Of a DNA stretch of 64,000 bases, positions 8,449 to 16,677 are shown one piece after another. The DNA comes from Umezawaea sp049997955. Lineage in GTDB: Bacteria; Actinomycetota; Actinomycetes; Mycobacteriales; Pseudonocardiaceae. Under the pieces are notes generated by a model, which saw only the letters and a program-made list of their open reading frames with translations, was not told where the DNA came from and made no database searches. The DNA is taken from assembly GCA_049997955.1 (NCBI GenBank), contig JAEBDY010000023.1, positions 1 to 64,000 on the forward strand, given 5' to 3'. Position 1 is the stretch's first letter. Every line of letters begins with the position of its first letter. A program made the position numbers and the translations under genes.

Positions 8449-9915
8449 CTAGACGGTGGCGACCGCCTTGACCTCCTCTTCGCGCGCCGGGGCCGCGGCC
8501 TTCGGCTTGGCGAGGTTCAGGGCGATGAGCACCGCGACCACGATGCCCGCCGCCGCGACCAGGATGGCCGTGGTGAGGCCGTCGGTGATGGCGGCCGGGA
8601 GCGCGTCGCCGGTGGCGCCCTCCTTGCTGGAGTTGGCGATGGCCACCAGGACGGCCAGGCCGACCGCGCCGCCGATCTGCTGGCTGGTCGACGCCATGCC
8701 GGAGCCGACGCCCTGCTCGGCGGGGGCCACGTCGGTGGTGGCGGCCCCGAACATCAGGGTGTAGCCGGTGCCCTGGCCGAGGCCGAGGATCAACATGCCG
8801 GGGACGAGCACCCAGTACGGGTCGCCGGGGTTCATGGTCAGCGCGGTGATGACCGTGCCGACCGCGCCGACGACCAGGCTGCCGACCATGGTGGCCCGCA
8901 TCCCGAACCGGGTGGCCAGGCGGCCGCCGAGCATCGCGCCGGTGAAGATGGCGACCATCGGGACCAGGTAGGCCAGGCCGGTCTCCAGCGCGTTGTAGCC
9001 CTGCACGCCCTGGAAGAAGACGGTCAGGAAGTAGAGCAGCGTGCCCATGGTCGCCATGTACATGAACGTGACGCCCATGCCGGTGCTGAGGTTGCGGTTG
9101 CGGAACAGCCGCAGCGGCATCAGCGGGTCGGAGCTGCGCTTCTCGATGACGACGAACGCGGCCAGCAGGACGATGCCCGCGAGGGCGCTGGTCACGACGA
9201 CCGAGGACAGCCAGCCGGACTCCGGGCCCTGCACCAGTGCGATGACGACCGCGGTGATGCCCACCGTGGACGTGAGCGCGCCGGCCAGGTCGAAGGAGCG
9301 GCCGCCGACCTTGTTGGTGTCGGGGGCGATCAGCGGGAACGCCAGCAGGATGGCCAGCGCCGCGAGCGGGACGTTGACGTAGAACACGGACTCCCAGCCG
9401 AACGCCTGCGTCAGCACACCGCCGAGCAGCGAGCCCAGGATCATGCCGGAGCCGCCCGCCGCGCCCCACACGGAGAACGCGCGGTTGCGCTCGGCGCCCT
9501 CGGTGAAGCTGGTGGAGACCAGCGTCAGCGTGGCGGGGAACAGGAACGCGCCGCCGATGCCCTGCAGGGCGCGGCCGAGGATCAGCACGGTCGGGTTCGG
9601 GGCCAGGCCGCCGATCAGCGACGAGATGCCGTAGAGCGCGAGGCCCGTGACGAACATCCGGCGCGGCCCGAACAGGTCGCACGCCCGGCCGCCGAGCAGC
9701 AGGAAGCCGCCGAAGGTCACCGCGTAGGCGCTGATCACCCACTGGAGGGTCTGCTGGGTGAACCCGAGTTCCGTGCCGATCTCCGGCAGGGCCACGTAGA
9801 CGATGTTGTAGTCGATGGAGATGATCAGCTGGGCGAAGGCGAGCAAGGCCAGTGTCAGGCCCGCACGGCGGCGCTTGGGAGCGCGGTCGAGTGCGCCCGC
9901 AGCCGAGGACGTCAT
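8449..9915 (-). CDS. DHA2-type (14-TM) MFS drug exporter
   Basis: A 488-aa membrane protein of the EmrB/QacA group: about 14 hydrophobic segments, LGGRACDLFGPRRMFVTG (motif A), GRALQGIGGAFLFPATL, and motif C in GGSGMILGSLLGGVL. It would expel a small toxic molecule with proton influx. It is the last gene of the KAS III-NAT-exporter set on this strand, 101 bases after the N-acetyltransferase, and is followed by a hairpin. The ATG at 9915 has GAGAGG seven bases upstream. Export of the pathway product, and self-resistance, is the likely job. Confidence 0.9.
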   Translation of the reverse strand: MTSSAAGALDRAPKRRRAGLTLALLAFAQLIISIDYNIVYVALPEIGTELGFTQQTLQWVISAYAVTFGGFLLLGGRACDLFGPRRMFVTGLALYGISSLIGGLAPNPTVLILGRALQGIGGAFLFPATLTLVSTSFTEGAERNRAFSVWGAAGGSGMILGSLLGGVLTQAFGWESVFYVNVPLAALAILLAFPLIAPDTNKVGGRSFDLAGALTSTVGITAVVIALVQGPESGWLSSVVVTSALAGIVLLAAFVVIEKRSSDPLMPLRLFRNRNLSTGMGVTFMYMATMGTLLYFLTVFFQGVQGYNALETGLAYLVPMVAIFTGAMLGGRLATRFGMRATMVGSLVVGAVGTVITALTMNPGDPYWVLVPGMLILGLGQGTGYTLMFGAATTDVAPAEQGVGSGMASTSQQIGGAVGLAVLVAIANSSKEGATGDALPAAITDGLTTAILVAAAGIVVAVLIALNLAKPKAAAPAREEEVKAVATV

Positions 9916-10016
9916 GGTGGAACCTCTCATGGTGTGGGATGTGTTCCCGGCTCCAGCGCTGGAACGGGAGGTCGTGCCGCGGTCCGTGCGGACCGGCGTC
10001 TGCGGTCGGTCGGGGG

Positions 10017-10820
10017 TCACTCCACGCGCACCCCGGCCGTCACCCCGCCTTCGGGCTCTGGCGGGAGCTTGTCGAGGCCGAAGCCGAAGATCTCCTTGTA
10101 GGCGGCCAGGACGGCCGCCTCGTCGCCCAGGTCGACGACCTCGCGCTCGCCGTTGGACACCGTCGACAGCTGCGAGCCCTTGATGGTGACCATGCCGTCC
10201 TCGGTGCGCATCGAGCAGAACAGCGCTTGCAGGAACGACGACTCCGGCGCGGTGCGGTACCACCACAGGGCCGGCACGAAGTCCTCGACCTCCACCGGGT
10301 GCAGGACCACCTGGTAGAGCGGCTTGCCGTTGTAGAACACGTCCACGGCGCCGTTGTCGCTCTCGGCGAGGCGGTAGGTCCCGTGCGGGTCGGGCTGCTC
10401 CTCGCGGGAGGCCAGGTCGAGCGGGAACCGGCTGTTGCGGCCGAAACCGGTGTCCACCAACCAATCCTTCCCGTCGGCGCGCACCCGCAGGGCGAGGTGG
10501 CCGAGCAGCGGGCCGAGGACGCCGCCGGGGCGGTGCACGCGGCCGGGCAGGATGTCGGCGGTGTAGCCAAGCGAGCGCAGCAGGAACGCCAGCGCCGGGT
10601 TGACCTCGAAGCAGCCGCCGCCGCGCCGGGCGCCGATCAGCTTGGGCAGGACCCGCTCGTCCATGTGGACGGGCTCGCCCAAGTGGTAGTCGAGGTTCTC
10701 GAACGGCACCGACAGCACCTGGCGCTCCTGGAGGTGCCGGAGGCCCTCCAAGTCGGGGGCGGAGGGCCGGGTGGCCCCGATGCGCTCCAGGTACGCGGTC
10801 ACGGTCTGGTCGTCGAGCAT
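10017..10820 (-). CDS. Arylamine N-acetyltransferase-fold enzyme
   Basis: A 267-aa protein with the complete NAT catalytic triad: Cys70 in RRGGGCFEVN, His108 in LLGHLALRV and Asp123 in LVDTGFG. The family transfers acyl groups from CoA or carrier proteins to aromatic amines; in RifF-like members it closes amides. Here it follows the KAS III gene by 37 bases and precedes an exporter. With 3-hydroxyanthranilate made by the next operon, an N-acylation of that arylamine (protection or scaffold building) is the obvious inference. The ATG has GAGAGGA upstream. Confidence 0.9.
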   Translation of the reverse strand: MLDDQTVTAYLERIGATRPSAPDLEGLRHLQERQVLSVPFENLDYHLGEPVHMDERVLPKLIGARRGGGCFEVNPALAFLLRSLGYTADILPGRVHRPGGVLGPLLGHLALRVRADGKDWLVDTGFGRNSRFPLDLASREEQPDPHGTYRLAESDNGAVDVFYNGKPLYQVVLHPVEVEDFVPALWWYRTAPESSFLQALFCSMRTEDGMVTIKGSQLSTVSNGEREVVDLGDEAAVLAAYKEIFGFGLDKLPPEPEGGVTAGVRVE

Positions 10821-10857
10821 CTGCCTGTCCTCTCGGTGGGTGCGGTCGCGTGCGGGA

Positions 10858-11874
10858 CTACCAGCGCAGCAGCGCCAGCCCCATCGCCATGCCGCCACCG
10901 AACCCGGCGAGCAGCACGGTGTCGCCCTTGGCCAAGGCCCCGGAGCGCGCGGCGTGGTCGAGCGTGATGGCCACCGAGGCGGACCCGGTGTTGCCGTACT
11001 CGGCGAAGGTCTTCGCGGTGCGCGCCCAGTCCAAACCGGACTGGGCGGCGAGGTCTTCGAGCATCCGGCCGTTGGCCTGGTGCGGGACGAAGCAGTCGAC
11101 CTGGTCCGGGCGCAGGCCGGCGTCGGCGAGGAACTCGCGCACCGCGCCGGGCACCTTCTCCGCGACGAAGTCCCGCACGCCGCGGCCGTTCATCGTGAAG
11201 TACTGCAACCCGTCGGCCAGCGTCCGCTCCGAGGTCGGGTAGCGGCTGCCGCCGCCGGGGACCTCGATGAGGTCGCGGTCGGCGGGGAACCCCGCCAGCC
11301 TGCCCGCCCGCACACCCCGGTCGCCCGCCACCGGGCCGAGCACGACCGCGCCCGCGCCGTCGCCGAACAGGATGGCGGTGCGGCGGTCGGTCGGGTCGAG
11401 GATGCGCGAGTAGACGTCGGCGCCGATCACCAGCGCCACGCCGTCCGGGGTCGCGCCCAGCATCCGCTCGGCGGCGACCAGCGCGTAGACGAAGCCGCTG
11501 CACACCGCGTTGACGTCGAAGGCGACCGTGCCGGGCCGGACGCCCAGACCGTCGGCGACCACGCTGGCCGTCGCGGGCTGCGGGGAGTCCGGAGTGGACG
11601 TTGCGAGCACGACCAGCCGGACGTCGGCCGGGGTGAGCCCGGCGTCGTCCAGCGCGGCGCGGGCCGCGGCGACGGCGAGGTCCGAGGTGGCCTCGTCCGC
11701 CTTGGCCCGGCGGCGGGCCAGGATGCCGGTCTTGGCCTCGATCCACTCGCCGGAAACGCCCGCGGGCTCCCCGACCTCGTTGTTGGTGACGACGTGGGCG
11801 GGCAGGCACGAGCCGGTGCCCAGCACGCCGAAGTTTGCGGTGGTGGTGCTGCCCGCGATCCCGGTGCTGATCAT
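10858..11874 (-). CDS. KAS III (FabH-like) ketosynthase/acyltransferase
   Basis: A 338-aa thiolase-fold enzyme with the KAS III triad Cys125 (NAVCSGF), His265 (VPHQANGRM) and Asn295 (YGNTGSAS). Stand-alone FabH-like proteins in secondary metabolism either start polyketides or act as acyltransferases. BomK of the A33853 benzoxazole pathway, which also uses 3-hydroxyanthranilate units, is a precedent. No ACP, AT or elongating ketosynthase is intact in this window, so an acyl-transfer role is more likely than chain initiation. First gene of a three-gene set whose upstream region holds TGACGGA boxes. Confidence 0.9.
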   Translation of the reverse strand: MISTGIAGSTTTANFGVLGTGSCLPAHVVTNNEVGEPAGVSGEWIEAKTGILARRRAKADEATSDLAVAAARAALDDAGLTPADVRLVVLATSTPDSPQPATASVVADGLGVRPGTVAFDVNAVCSGFVYALVAAERMLGATPDGVALVIGADVYSRILDPTDRRTAILFGDGAGAVVLGPVAGDRGVRAGRLAGFPADRDLIEVPGGGSRYPTSERTLADGLQYFTMNGRGVRDFVAEKVPGAVREFLADAGLRPDQVDCFVPHQANGRMLEDLAAQSGLDWARTAKTFAEYGNTGSASVAITLDHAARSGALAKGDTVLLAGFGGGMAMGLALLRW

Positions 11875-11941
11875 CGCAAAGTCCTCCGATCCTTGGCTGA
11901 TGGGGCGTGCGGCTCGTGGAACTGCCTTGCCGGGTTTTCGC

Positions 11942-12021
11942 TGACGGATTGATCCTGACGGACCGGGGACCGGGCGATCAAAGTCGCCGGAATACCTTGT
12001 CAGGTGGGGAGAAGTCCGTCA
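11942..12021. promoter_or_regulatory. TGACGGA boxes upstream of the KAS III operon
   Basis: Two direct copies of TGACGGA (11942-11948 and 11957-11963, 15 bases apart) and one inverted copy TCCGTCA (12015-12021) lie 68-147 bases upstream of the KAS III start. The same box recurs at 18408, 21646, 39454 and 50158. Read as operator half-sites of a cluster regulator; the binding protein is unknown. Confidence 0.6.
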
Positions 12022-12042
12022 GGTCGAGCCTCGGGGGACTCG

Positions 12043-12104
12043 CCGCCCCGGTGGTCGGAGCACCGCGCGCCGCACGCGACGCGGTGCTCCGACCACCGGG
12101 GCGG
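12043..12104. terminator. 25-bp perfect hairpin after phzE
   Basis: Arms at 12043-12067 and 12080-12104 are perfectly complementary over 25 bases with a 12-base loop. The structure begins eight bases past the stop of the minus-strand phzE gene. It would end the 3-hydroxyanthranilate operon and insulate the downstream KAS III promoter. Confidence 0.8.
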
Positions 12105-12111
12105 ACCGTGC

Positions 12112-14019
12112 TCAGACGACCGCTTCGGCCGTGCGGTCGGCGGGCAGGAGCACCCCGCGGACGAGGTCGGCGGTGATCCGGACCCCGTCGCGGGTCAGCA
12201 CCGACTCGGAGTGGAACTGCGTGGACGCGAAGTGCCTGCCGCGCAACGCGTGCACCTCGCCGGTCACCGGGTCGCGGCTGACGTCGACGGCACCGATCCC
12301 CGGCACGCGCAGGGAATCCGTGGCGCAGCGGGCGGCGAAGGTGTTGTAGAAGCCGACGTCCTCCGGCGCGCCGAACAGGTCGACGCGGCGCTGCACGCCC
12401 TGGTTGGGCACGTCGCGGCGCACCAGCGGCAGCCCGAGTTCGCGCGAGAGCACCTGGTGGCTCAGGCAGACCGCCAGGAACGGCCTCCCGGTCACCAGCA
12501 ACTCCAGTGCCGCGGCCCGCAACCGGGCCACCTTGGGGTGCGCGCGGTCGTTCGGGTTGCCGGGGCCGGGGCCCAGCACGACCAGGTCGTGCTCGCCGAG
12601 CGAGAACGGTTCGGCGTGCCCGCGCACGAGCACGCGCAACCCCATCGACTCCAGCTGGCGGGCGATCATCGAGGTGAACGTGTCCTCGGCGTCGACCACC
12701 AGCACGGTGCGCCCGACCAGTTCCGGGTGCGGTTCGGGAGTCGCGTCCGCCAGCCAGTAGCCCGCGATGCCGGAGTTGCGGTCCGCCAACGCCTTGCGCA
12801 CGCTCGGGTGGGCGCCGAATCGCGACGGGGCCGGGGCGTCGAGCGCGGCGAGCAGGCCCGCCGCCTTGCCCCTGGTCTCGGCCGCCTCCGCCGCCGGATC
12901 CGAGTCGCGGACCAGGGTCGCGCCGACCGAGATGCGGACCAACCCGGTCGGGCCCAGCTCGGCGGTCCGGATCATGATCGCGGAGTCCATGGTCGTGCGG
13001 CCCTCGGCGTCGCTGCCCAGCAGCGCGACGACCCCGCTGTAGTAGCCGCGGCCCTCCGGCTCGTAGCGGCGGATGACCCGGCACGCGTTCTCCACCGGGC
13101 TGCCGGTGACCGTCGGCGCGAACAGCGTCATCGCCAGCACCTCGCGCGGGTCGCGCTCGGTGGAGCCCTCGATGAAGTACTCGGTGTGCGCCAGCCGCGC
13201 CATCTCCTTGAGGTGCGGTCCGACCACGCGCACGTGGTCGTGGCACACCCGCGACATCATCTTCAGCTCCTCGTCCACGGTCATGTACAGCTCGTCGATC
13301 TCCTTGGGGTCGGCCAGGAAGTCGAGCACGCCGCCCAGGGTCGGACCCGCCGCCGGGTACCGGTAGGTGCCGCTGATCGGGTTCATCACCGCCGTGCCGC
13401 CGTGCAGGCTGACGTGCCGCTCCGGGCTGGCCCCGATGAACGCGCGCTCGCCGGTGTGCACCAGGAACGTCCAGTACGCCCCGGACTCGCGCTCCACGAG
13501 CCTGCGGAAGAACGCCAGCGCCGTCCCGATGCCGTGGTCGGTGACCTCGGCGACGAACGTCCGCTTGACGACGAAGTTCGCGCCCTCGCCCTGACCGATC
13601 TCGTCCGCGACGATCCGGCCGACCACGTCGGCGTACTGCTCGTCATCGAGGTCGAAGTGCCCGCCCGTCAACGACACCGGCACCAGCGGGATGCGCGGCA
13701 ACGCCTCCCGCAGCGGCAGGGCGGCCTGTTCCCGCACCGACATCGCGATCAGCGGCGCGCCGTCGTCCACCACCTCGTAACCGCGTTCGGCCAGCTGCCG
13801 GAACGGCACCACGGTCAGCACGTCGTGCCACGGACCGCTGTGCCCGGCAGGGCGTTCACGGCGCGGGACGTCGGCCAGCGAGTCCGGTGTGGACAGTTCG
13901 CCGACCACGACTTCGAGCAGGTCGGGTCCGCCGTGCTCGGGGCGGTGAAGCAGGGCGAACGGCTGCGGGTCGCCGCCGTGTAGCCGGTGCAGCAGGCGGG
14001 TGAGGACGTCGGCGGTCAC
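12112..14019 (-). CDS. phzE: PhzE-type 2-amino-2-deoxyisochorismate (ADIC) synthase
   Basis: A 635-aa fusion of a chorismate-binding domain (about 1-400) and a glutamine amidotransferase domain (about 425-635). The amidotransferase has Cys518 in AVCLSHQ and His603/Glu605 in FHSES; the CLSHQ form is typical of PhzE rather than TrpG. The synthase part shows MNPISGTYRYP and VTGSPVENACRVI. The enzyme aminates chorismate to ADIC without eliminating pyruvate. The GTG start overlaps the phzD stop (GTGA), so the two are translationally coupled. As last gene of the operon it feeds ADIC to PhzD. Confidence 0.93.
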   Translation of the reverse strand: MTADVLTRLLHRLHGGDPQPFALLHRPEHGGPDLLEVVVGELSTPDSLADVPRRERPAGHSGPWHDVLTVVPFRQLAERGYEVVDDGAPLIAMSVREQAALPLREALPRIPLVPVSLTGGHFDLDDEQYADVVGRIVADEIGQGEGANFVVKRTFVAEVTDHGIGTALAFFRRLVERESGAYWTFLVHTGERAFIGASPERHVSLHGGTAVMNPISGTYRYPAAGPTLGGVLDFLADPKEIDELYMTVDEELKMMSRVCHDHVRVVGPHLKEMARLAHTEYFIEGSTERDPREVLAMTLFAPTVTGSPVENACRVIRRYEPEGRGYYSGVVALLGSDAEGRTTMDSAIMIRTAELGPTGLVRISVGATLVRDSDPAAEAAETRGKAAGLLAALDAPAPSRFGAHPSVRKALADRNSGIAGYWLADATPEPHPELVGRTVLVVDAEDTFTSMIARQLESMGLRVLVRGHAEPFSLGEHDLVVLGPGPGNPNDRAHPKVARLRAAALELLVTGRPFLAVCLSHQVLSRELGLPLVRRDVPNQGVQRRVDLFGAPEDVGFYNTFAARCATDSLRVPGIGAVDVSRDPVTGEVHALRGRHFASTQFHSESVLTRDGVRITADLVRGVLLPADRTAEAVV

Positions 14020-14648
14020 AGGACCACCTCCTTGGCGGTCAGCACGACCGCGCAGCTGCTCGCGGCGTGCGCGAGAGCGGCCCGGTGGTGGTCGGCGGAG
14101 AAGTCGGCCACGGCGTCCGCTACCACGAACGCCTCGATGTCGTTGCTGTAGGCCTCGATCGCCGAGACCAGCACGCCCAGGTGGGCGTACACCCCGCAGA
14201 TCACCAGCTGGTCGCGGCCGGAGGAGCGCAGCCGGTCGAGCAGGTCGGTGCGGAAGAAGGCGCTGTAGCGCCACTTGGTGAGCACCCAGTCGCCGTCGCG
14301 CGGCTCCAGCGGCGGCACGACGCGGCGGTGCTCGGGGTCCACGCGCATCCCCGGCCCCCAGATGTCACGCTGTAAACCGCGGTCGGCGTCGGTCATCCCG
14401 CCGGGCTGGGCGGTGTAGGCGATCGGCATTCCCACAGCGGCGGTCCGGTCGCGCAGTGCGGCGACGTTGGCCACCAGCTGGGTGCGCGGCTGTTCCGGGA
14501 ACGGGTCGAGGAAGTAGTGCTGCATGTCGTGCACGAGCAGCACGGCGCGGCCGGGGTCGACCCGCCACGGCGCGGCGCTCGGGGGCACGTCGCCCGCGGT
14601 GGGCAGGGAGTAGTCGGGGATCGGGGGTAGGCCCGGTGTGCTCGGCAC
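14016..14648 (-). CDS. phzD: PhzD-type isochorismatase (ADIC hydrolase)
   Basis: A 210-aa protein matching PhzD in length. Asp41 in VHDMQHYF and Lys124 in LTKWRYSAF are the catalytic pair. GVYAHLG (151-157) replaces the Cys-containing loop of other cysteine-hydrolase-fold members, as in PhzD. It removes pyruvate from ADIC to give 2,3-dihydro-3-hydroxyanthranilate (DHHA). In phenazine pathways PhzF would act next. PhzF is absent here and a DHHA dehydrogenase gene lies 28 bases upstream instead, pointing to 3-hydroxyanthranilate. Confidence 0.93.
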   Translation of the reverse strand: MPSTPGLPPIPDYSLPTAGDVPPSAAPWRVDPGRAVLLVHDMQHYFLDPFPEQPRTQLVANVAALRDRTAAVGMPIAYTAQPGGMTDADRGLQRDIWGPGMRVDPEHRRVVPPLEPRDGDWVLTKWRYSAFFRTDLLDRLRSSGRDQLVICGVYAHLGVLVSAIEAYSNDIEAFVVADAVADFSADHHRAALAHAASSCAVVLTAKEVVL

Positions 14649-14676
14649 GGTGCTGCTCCTCCTGTCGGGGACGGCG

Positions 14677-15447
14677 CTAGGCGCCGAGGGTCGCGCCGCC
14701 GTCGACGGTCAACTCGTGCAGGGTGATGTGGGAGGCGTCGTCGGAGAGCAGGAACACGACCGCCGCGGCGACGTCGTGCGGGGTCGCGGTCTTGCCCAGC
14801 GGGATGCCGAGGCGGAACGCGTCGGGCCTGCCCTTGAGCGTCCGCTCGCGGCCGTGGCGCTCGTTCCAGGACGCCAGGAGCATCGGCGTCTCGGTGGAGC
14901 CGGGGGCCACGAGGTTGCAGCGGATGCCGAACTGCGCCATCTCCAGCCCGAGGCTCTTGGTGAACATGCTCGCGGCGGCCTTGGACGCGGCGTAGGCGGC
15001 CCAGCCCGCGCGGGGCGTGTTCGCGGCGTTGGATGCCACGGTGACGATCGCGCCGTGGCGGCGTTCCCGCATCCGGGTCACCACCGCGCGGGACACCTTG
15101 AACACCCCGGTGGCGTTGACCGAGAACAGGCTCTGCCAGTCCTCGTCGGCGAACGTCGCCACCTCGCCCAGGTGCAGGACGCCCGCGCTGTTGACCAGGA
15201 AGTCGAGTTCGCCCAGGTCACGTTCCACGGCCGCGACCGCGTCCTCCACCTCCGCCGTGTCGGTGACGTCGGCCGCGTAGGGACGCACAACCGCCCCGCG
15301 GCGGGTGCAGCGGACGACGAGCTCGTCGAGCCGGTCCTTGTCCCGGTCGACGGCGGCGACCAGGGCGCCGCGGTTTCCCAGCTCGGCCACTATCTCCGCG
15401 CCGATCCCACCAGCAGCGCCGGTGACCAGGGCGACATTTCCCCTCAT
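14677..15447 (-). CDS. SDR dehydrogenase, probably DHHA to 3-hydroxyanthranilate
   Basis: A 256-aa classical short-chain dehydrogenase: cofactor loop TGAAGGIG (9-16), NSAG (86-89), Ser139, Tyr152 and Lys156 (YAASK). It resembles 2,3-dihydro-2,3-dihydroxybenzoate dehydrogenases (EntA/DhbA), and homologues beside PhzE/PhzD in benzoxazole and limazepine-type clusters aromatise DHHA to 3-hydroxyanthranilate with NAD+. Position between phzC and phzD fits that step. A close paralogue lies at 41656-42444. Confidence 0.88.
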   Translation of the reverse strand: MRGNVALVTGAAGGIGAEIVAELGNRGALVAAVDRDKDRLDELVVRCTRRGAVVRPYAADVTDTAEVEDAVAAVERDLGELDFLVNSAGVLHLGEVATFADEDWQSLFSVNATGVFKVSRAVVTRMRERRHGAIVTVASNAANTPRAGWAAYAASKAAASMFTKSLGLEMAQFGIRCNLVAPGSTETPMLLASWNERHGRERTLKGRPDAFRLGIPLGKTATPHDVAAAVVFLLSDDASHITLHELTVDGGATLGA

Positions 15448-15507
15448 AGCACTCCTCCTCGGGGTGTGCGCGCGGGCGGCGGTCGCCGTCCGCGGTGGTG
15501 GCGAACT

Positions 15508-16677
15508 TCATCCCCGCCACACCGAGACCACGGCGATGGCCTGGTCGGGGTTGAACCGGGGGTCGCAGTGGCTGGTGTACTTGTCCGGCACGTGCGCGAT
15601 CTGCGACGCGTCCTGGACGCACTCGGTGACCTGGTCGGGAGTGGTCTCCAGGTGCAGGCCGCCCGCGACGCCGCCGCGGGCGCGCACCACGGCCTGGAAG
15701 CCGCGGACCTCGGCGGCGACCTCGTCCACGAAGCGGGTCTTGAGCCCGTCGGGACCCGGCCGCGTGTTGCCGTGCATCGGGTCGGTCATCCAGATGACCG
15801 GGTGGCCCGCCGACCGCACGGCGCGCACCAGGTCCGGCAGCCGCTCGTCGACCTGGTCCACGCCCATGCGGGCGATGAGCGTGAGCCTGCCCGGCTCGCG
15901 GTGCGGGTCCAGCCGGGCGCACAGCGCGAGCAGGTGCTCCACGCGGGTGGTGGGCCCGACCTTGCACGCCACCGGGTTGCTGACCGCCGCCAGCAGCGCG
16001 ACGTGGGCGCCCTCGGGGTCCCTGGTCCGCTCGCCGATCCACGGCCAGTGCGTGGACGACAGCAGCAGCCCGCCGTCGGAGTCCTCGCGCAGCATCGGGA
16101 CCTCGTAGCCCAGCAGCAGGGCCTCGTGGCTGGTCCACACGGGAGCGCAGACCGCGGACCGGGGGCCCTCGCCGGACCAGCCCAGGTGCCGGACCGCCTC
16201 GGCGGCGGCGTGGTAGCCCAGCAGCAGCCGTTCGGGATCGGCCCGGCGGGCGTCCGCGTCCGGCTCGGGCAGGTTCACCATGTGCCCCCGGTAGACGGGG
16301 ATCTCGGTCCCGCCGAACAGCTCCGTCGGCTTGGACCGGGGCTTGCCGAACTGGCCGGCGATGCGGCCGACGCGCACCACGGGCAGGTGCGTCGCCATCC
16401 GCAGCCTGCCCGCGAGCAGGTCGAGCACGCCGACCTTGCGGGCGACGTCGCCCGCGTTGCACTCGGCCGGGTCCTCGGCGCAGTCGCCCGCCTGGACGAC
16501 GTGCGCCTCCCCGGCGGCGACCCTGGCGAGCTGGGTGCGCAGGCTGCGCACGTCGGATTCCTCGACCAGGCCGGGCAGGGCGGCCAGCCGCCCGCCCACC
16601 TCGGCCAGCTGCTCCAGCGGCCAGTCCGGCTGCTGCACAGCGGGTTTGCCCTTCAACGCCTCGATCATCCCGTTCAC
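15508..16677 (-). CDS. phzC: Class II DAHP synthase (PhzC-like)
   Basis: A 389-aa plant-type (class II) DAHP synthase condensing PEP and erythrose-4-phosphate to open the shikimate pathway. Conserved elements: Cys66 in QAGDCAE (metal ligand), the phosphate/PEP-binding RIAGQFGKPRS (105-115), KVGPTT, DPMHGNT and LETTPDQVTEC. Pathway-dedicated copies typically escape feedback control by aromatic amino acids and boost chorismate. The GTG start (CAGGAG six bases upstream) overlaps the esterase stop as GTGA, and the more internal ATG has poor spacing. A degenerate paralogue is at 40730-41659. Confidence 0.93.
   Translation of the reverse strand: MNGMIEALKGKPAVQQPDWPLEQLAEVGGRLAALPGLVEESDVRSLRTQLARVAAGEAHVVQAGDCAEDPAECNAGDVARKVGVLDLLAGRLRMATHLPVVRVGRIAGQFGKPRSKPTELFGGTEIPVYRGHMVNLPEPDADARRADPERLLLGYHAAAEAVRHLGWSGEGPRSAVCAPVWTSHEALLLGYEVPMLREDSDGGLLLSSTHWPWIGERTRDPEGAHVALLAAVSNPVACKVGPTTRVEHLLALCARLDPHREPGRLTLIARMGVDQVDERLPDLVRAVRSAGHPVIWMTDPMHGNTRPGPDGLKTRFVDEVAAEVRGFQAVVRARGGVAGGLHLETTPDQVTECVQDASQIAHVPDKYTSHCDPRFNPDQAIAVVSVWRG

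Noticed and set aside
8248..10101. 617-codon open frame on the plus strand across the exporter gene
   Set aside because: Its translation is low-complexity and lies antisense to a clear MFS transporter with all motifs; a shadow of high-GC codon bias.
12112..16677. Phenazine biosynthesis
   Set aside because: PhzE and PhzD are present, but PhzF, PhzA/B and PhzG are not found; the SDR next to PhzD points to 3-hydroxyanthranilate.
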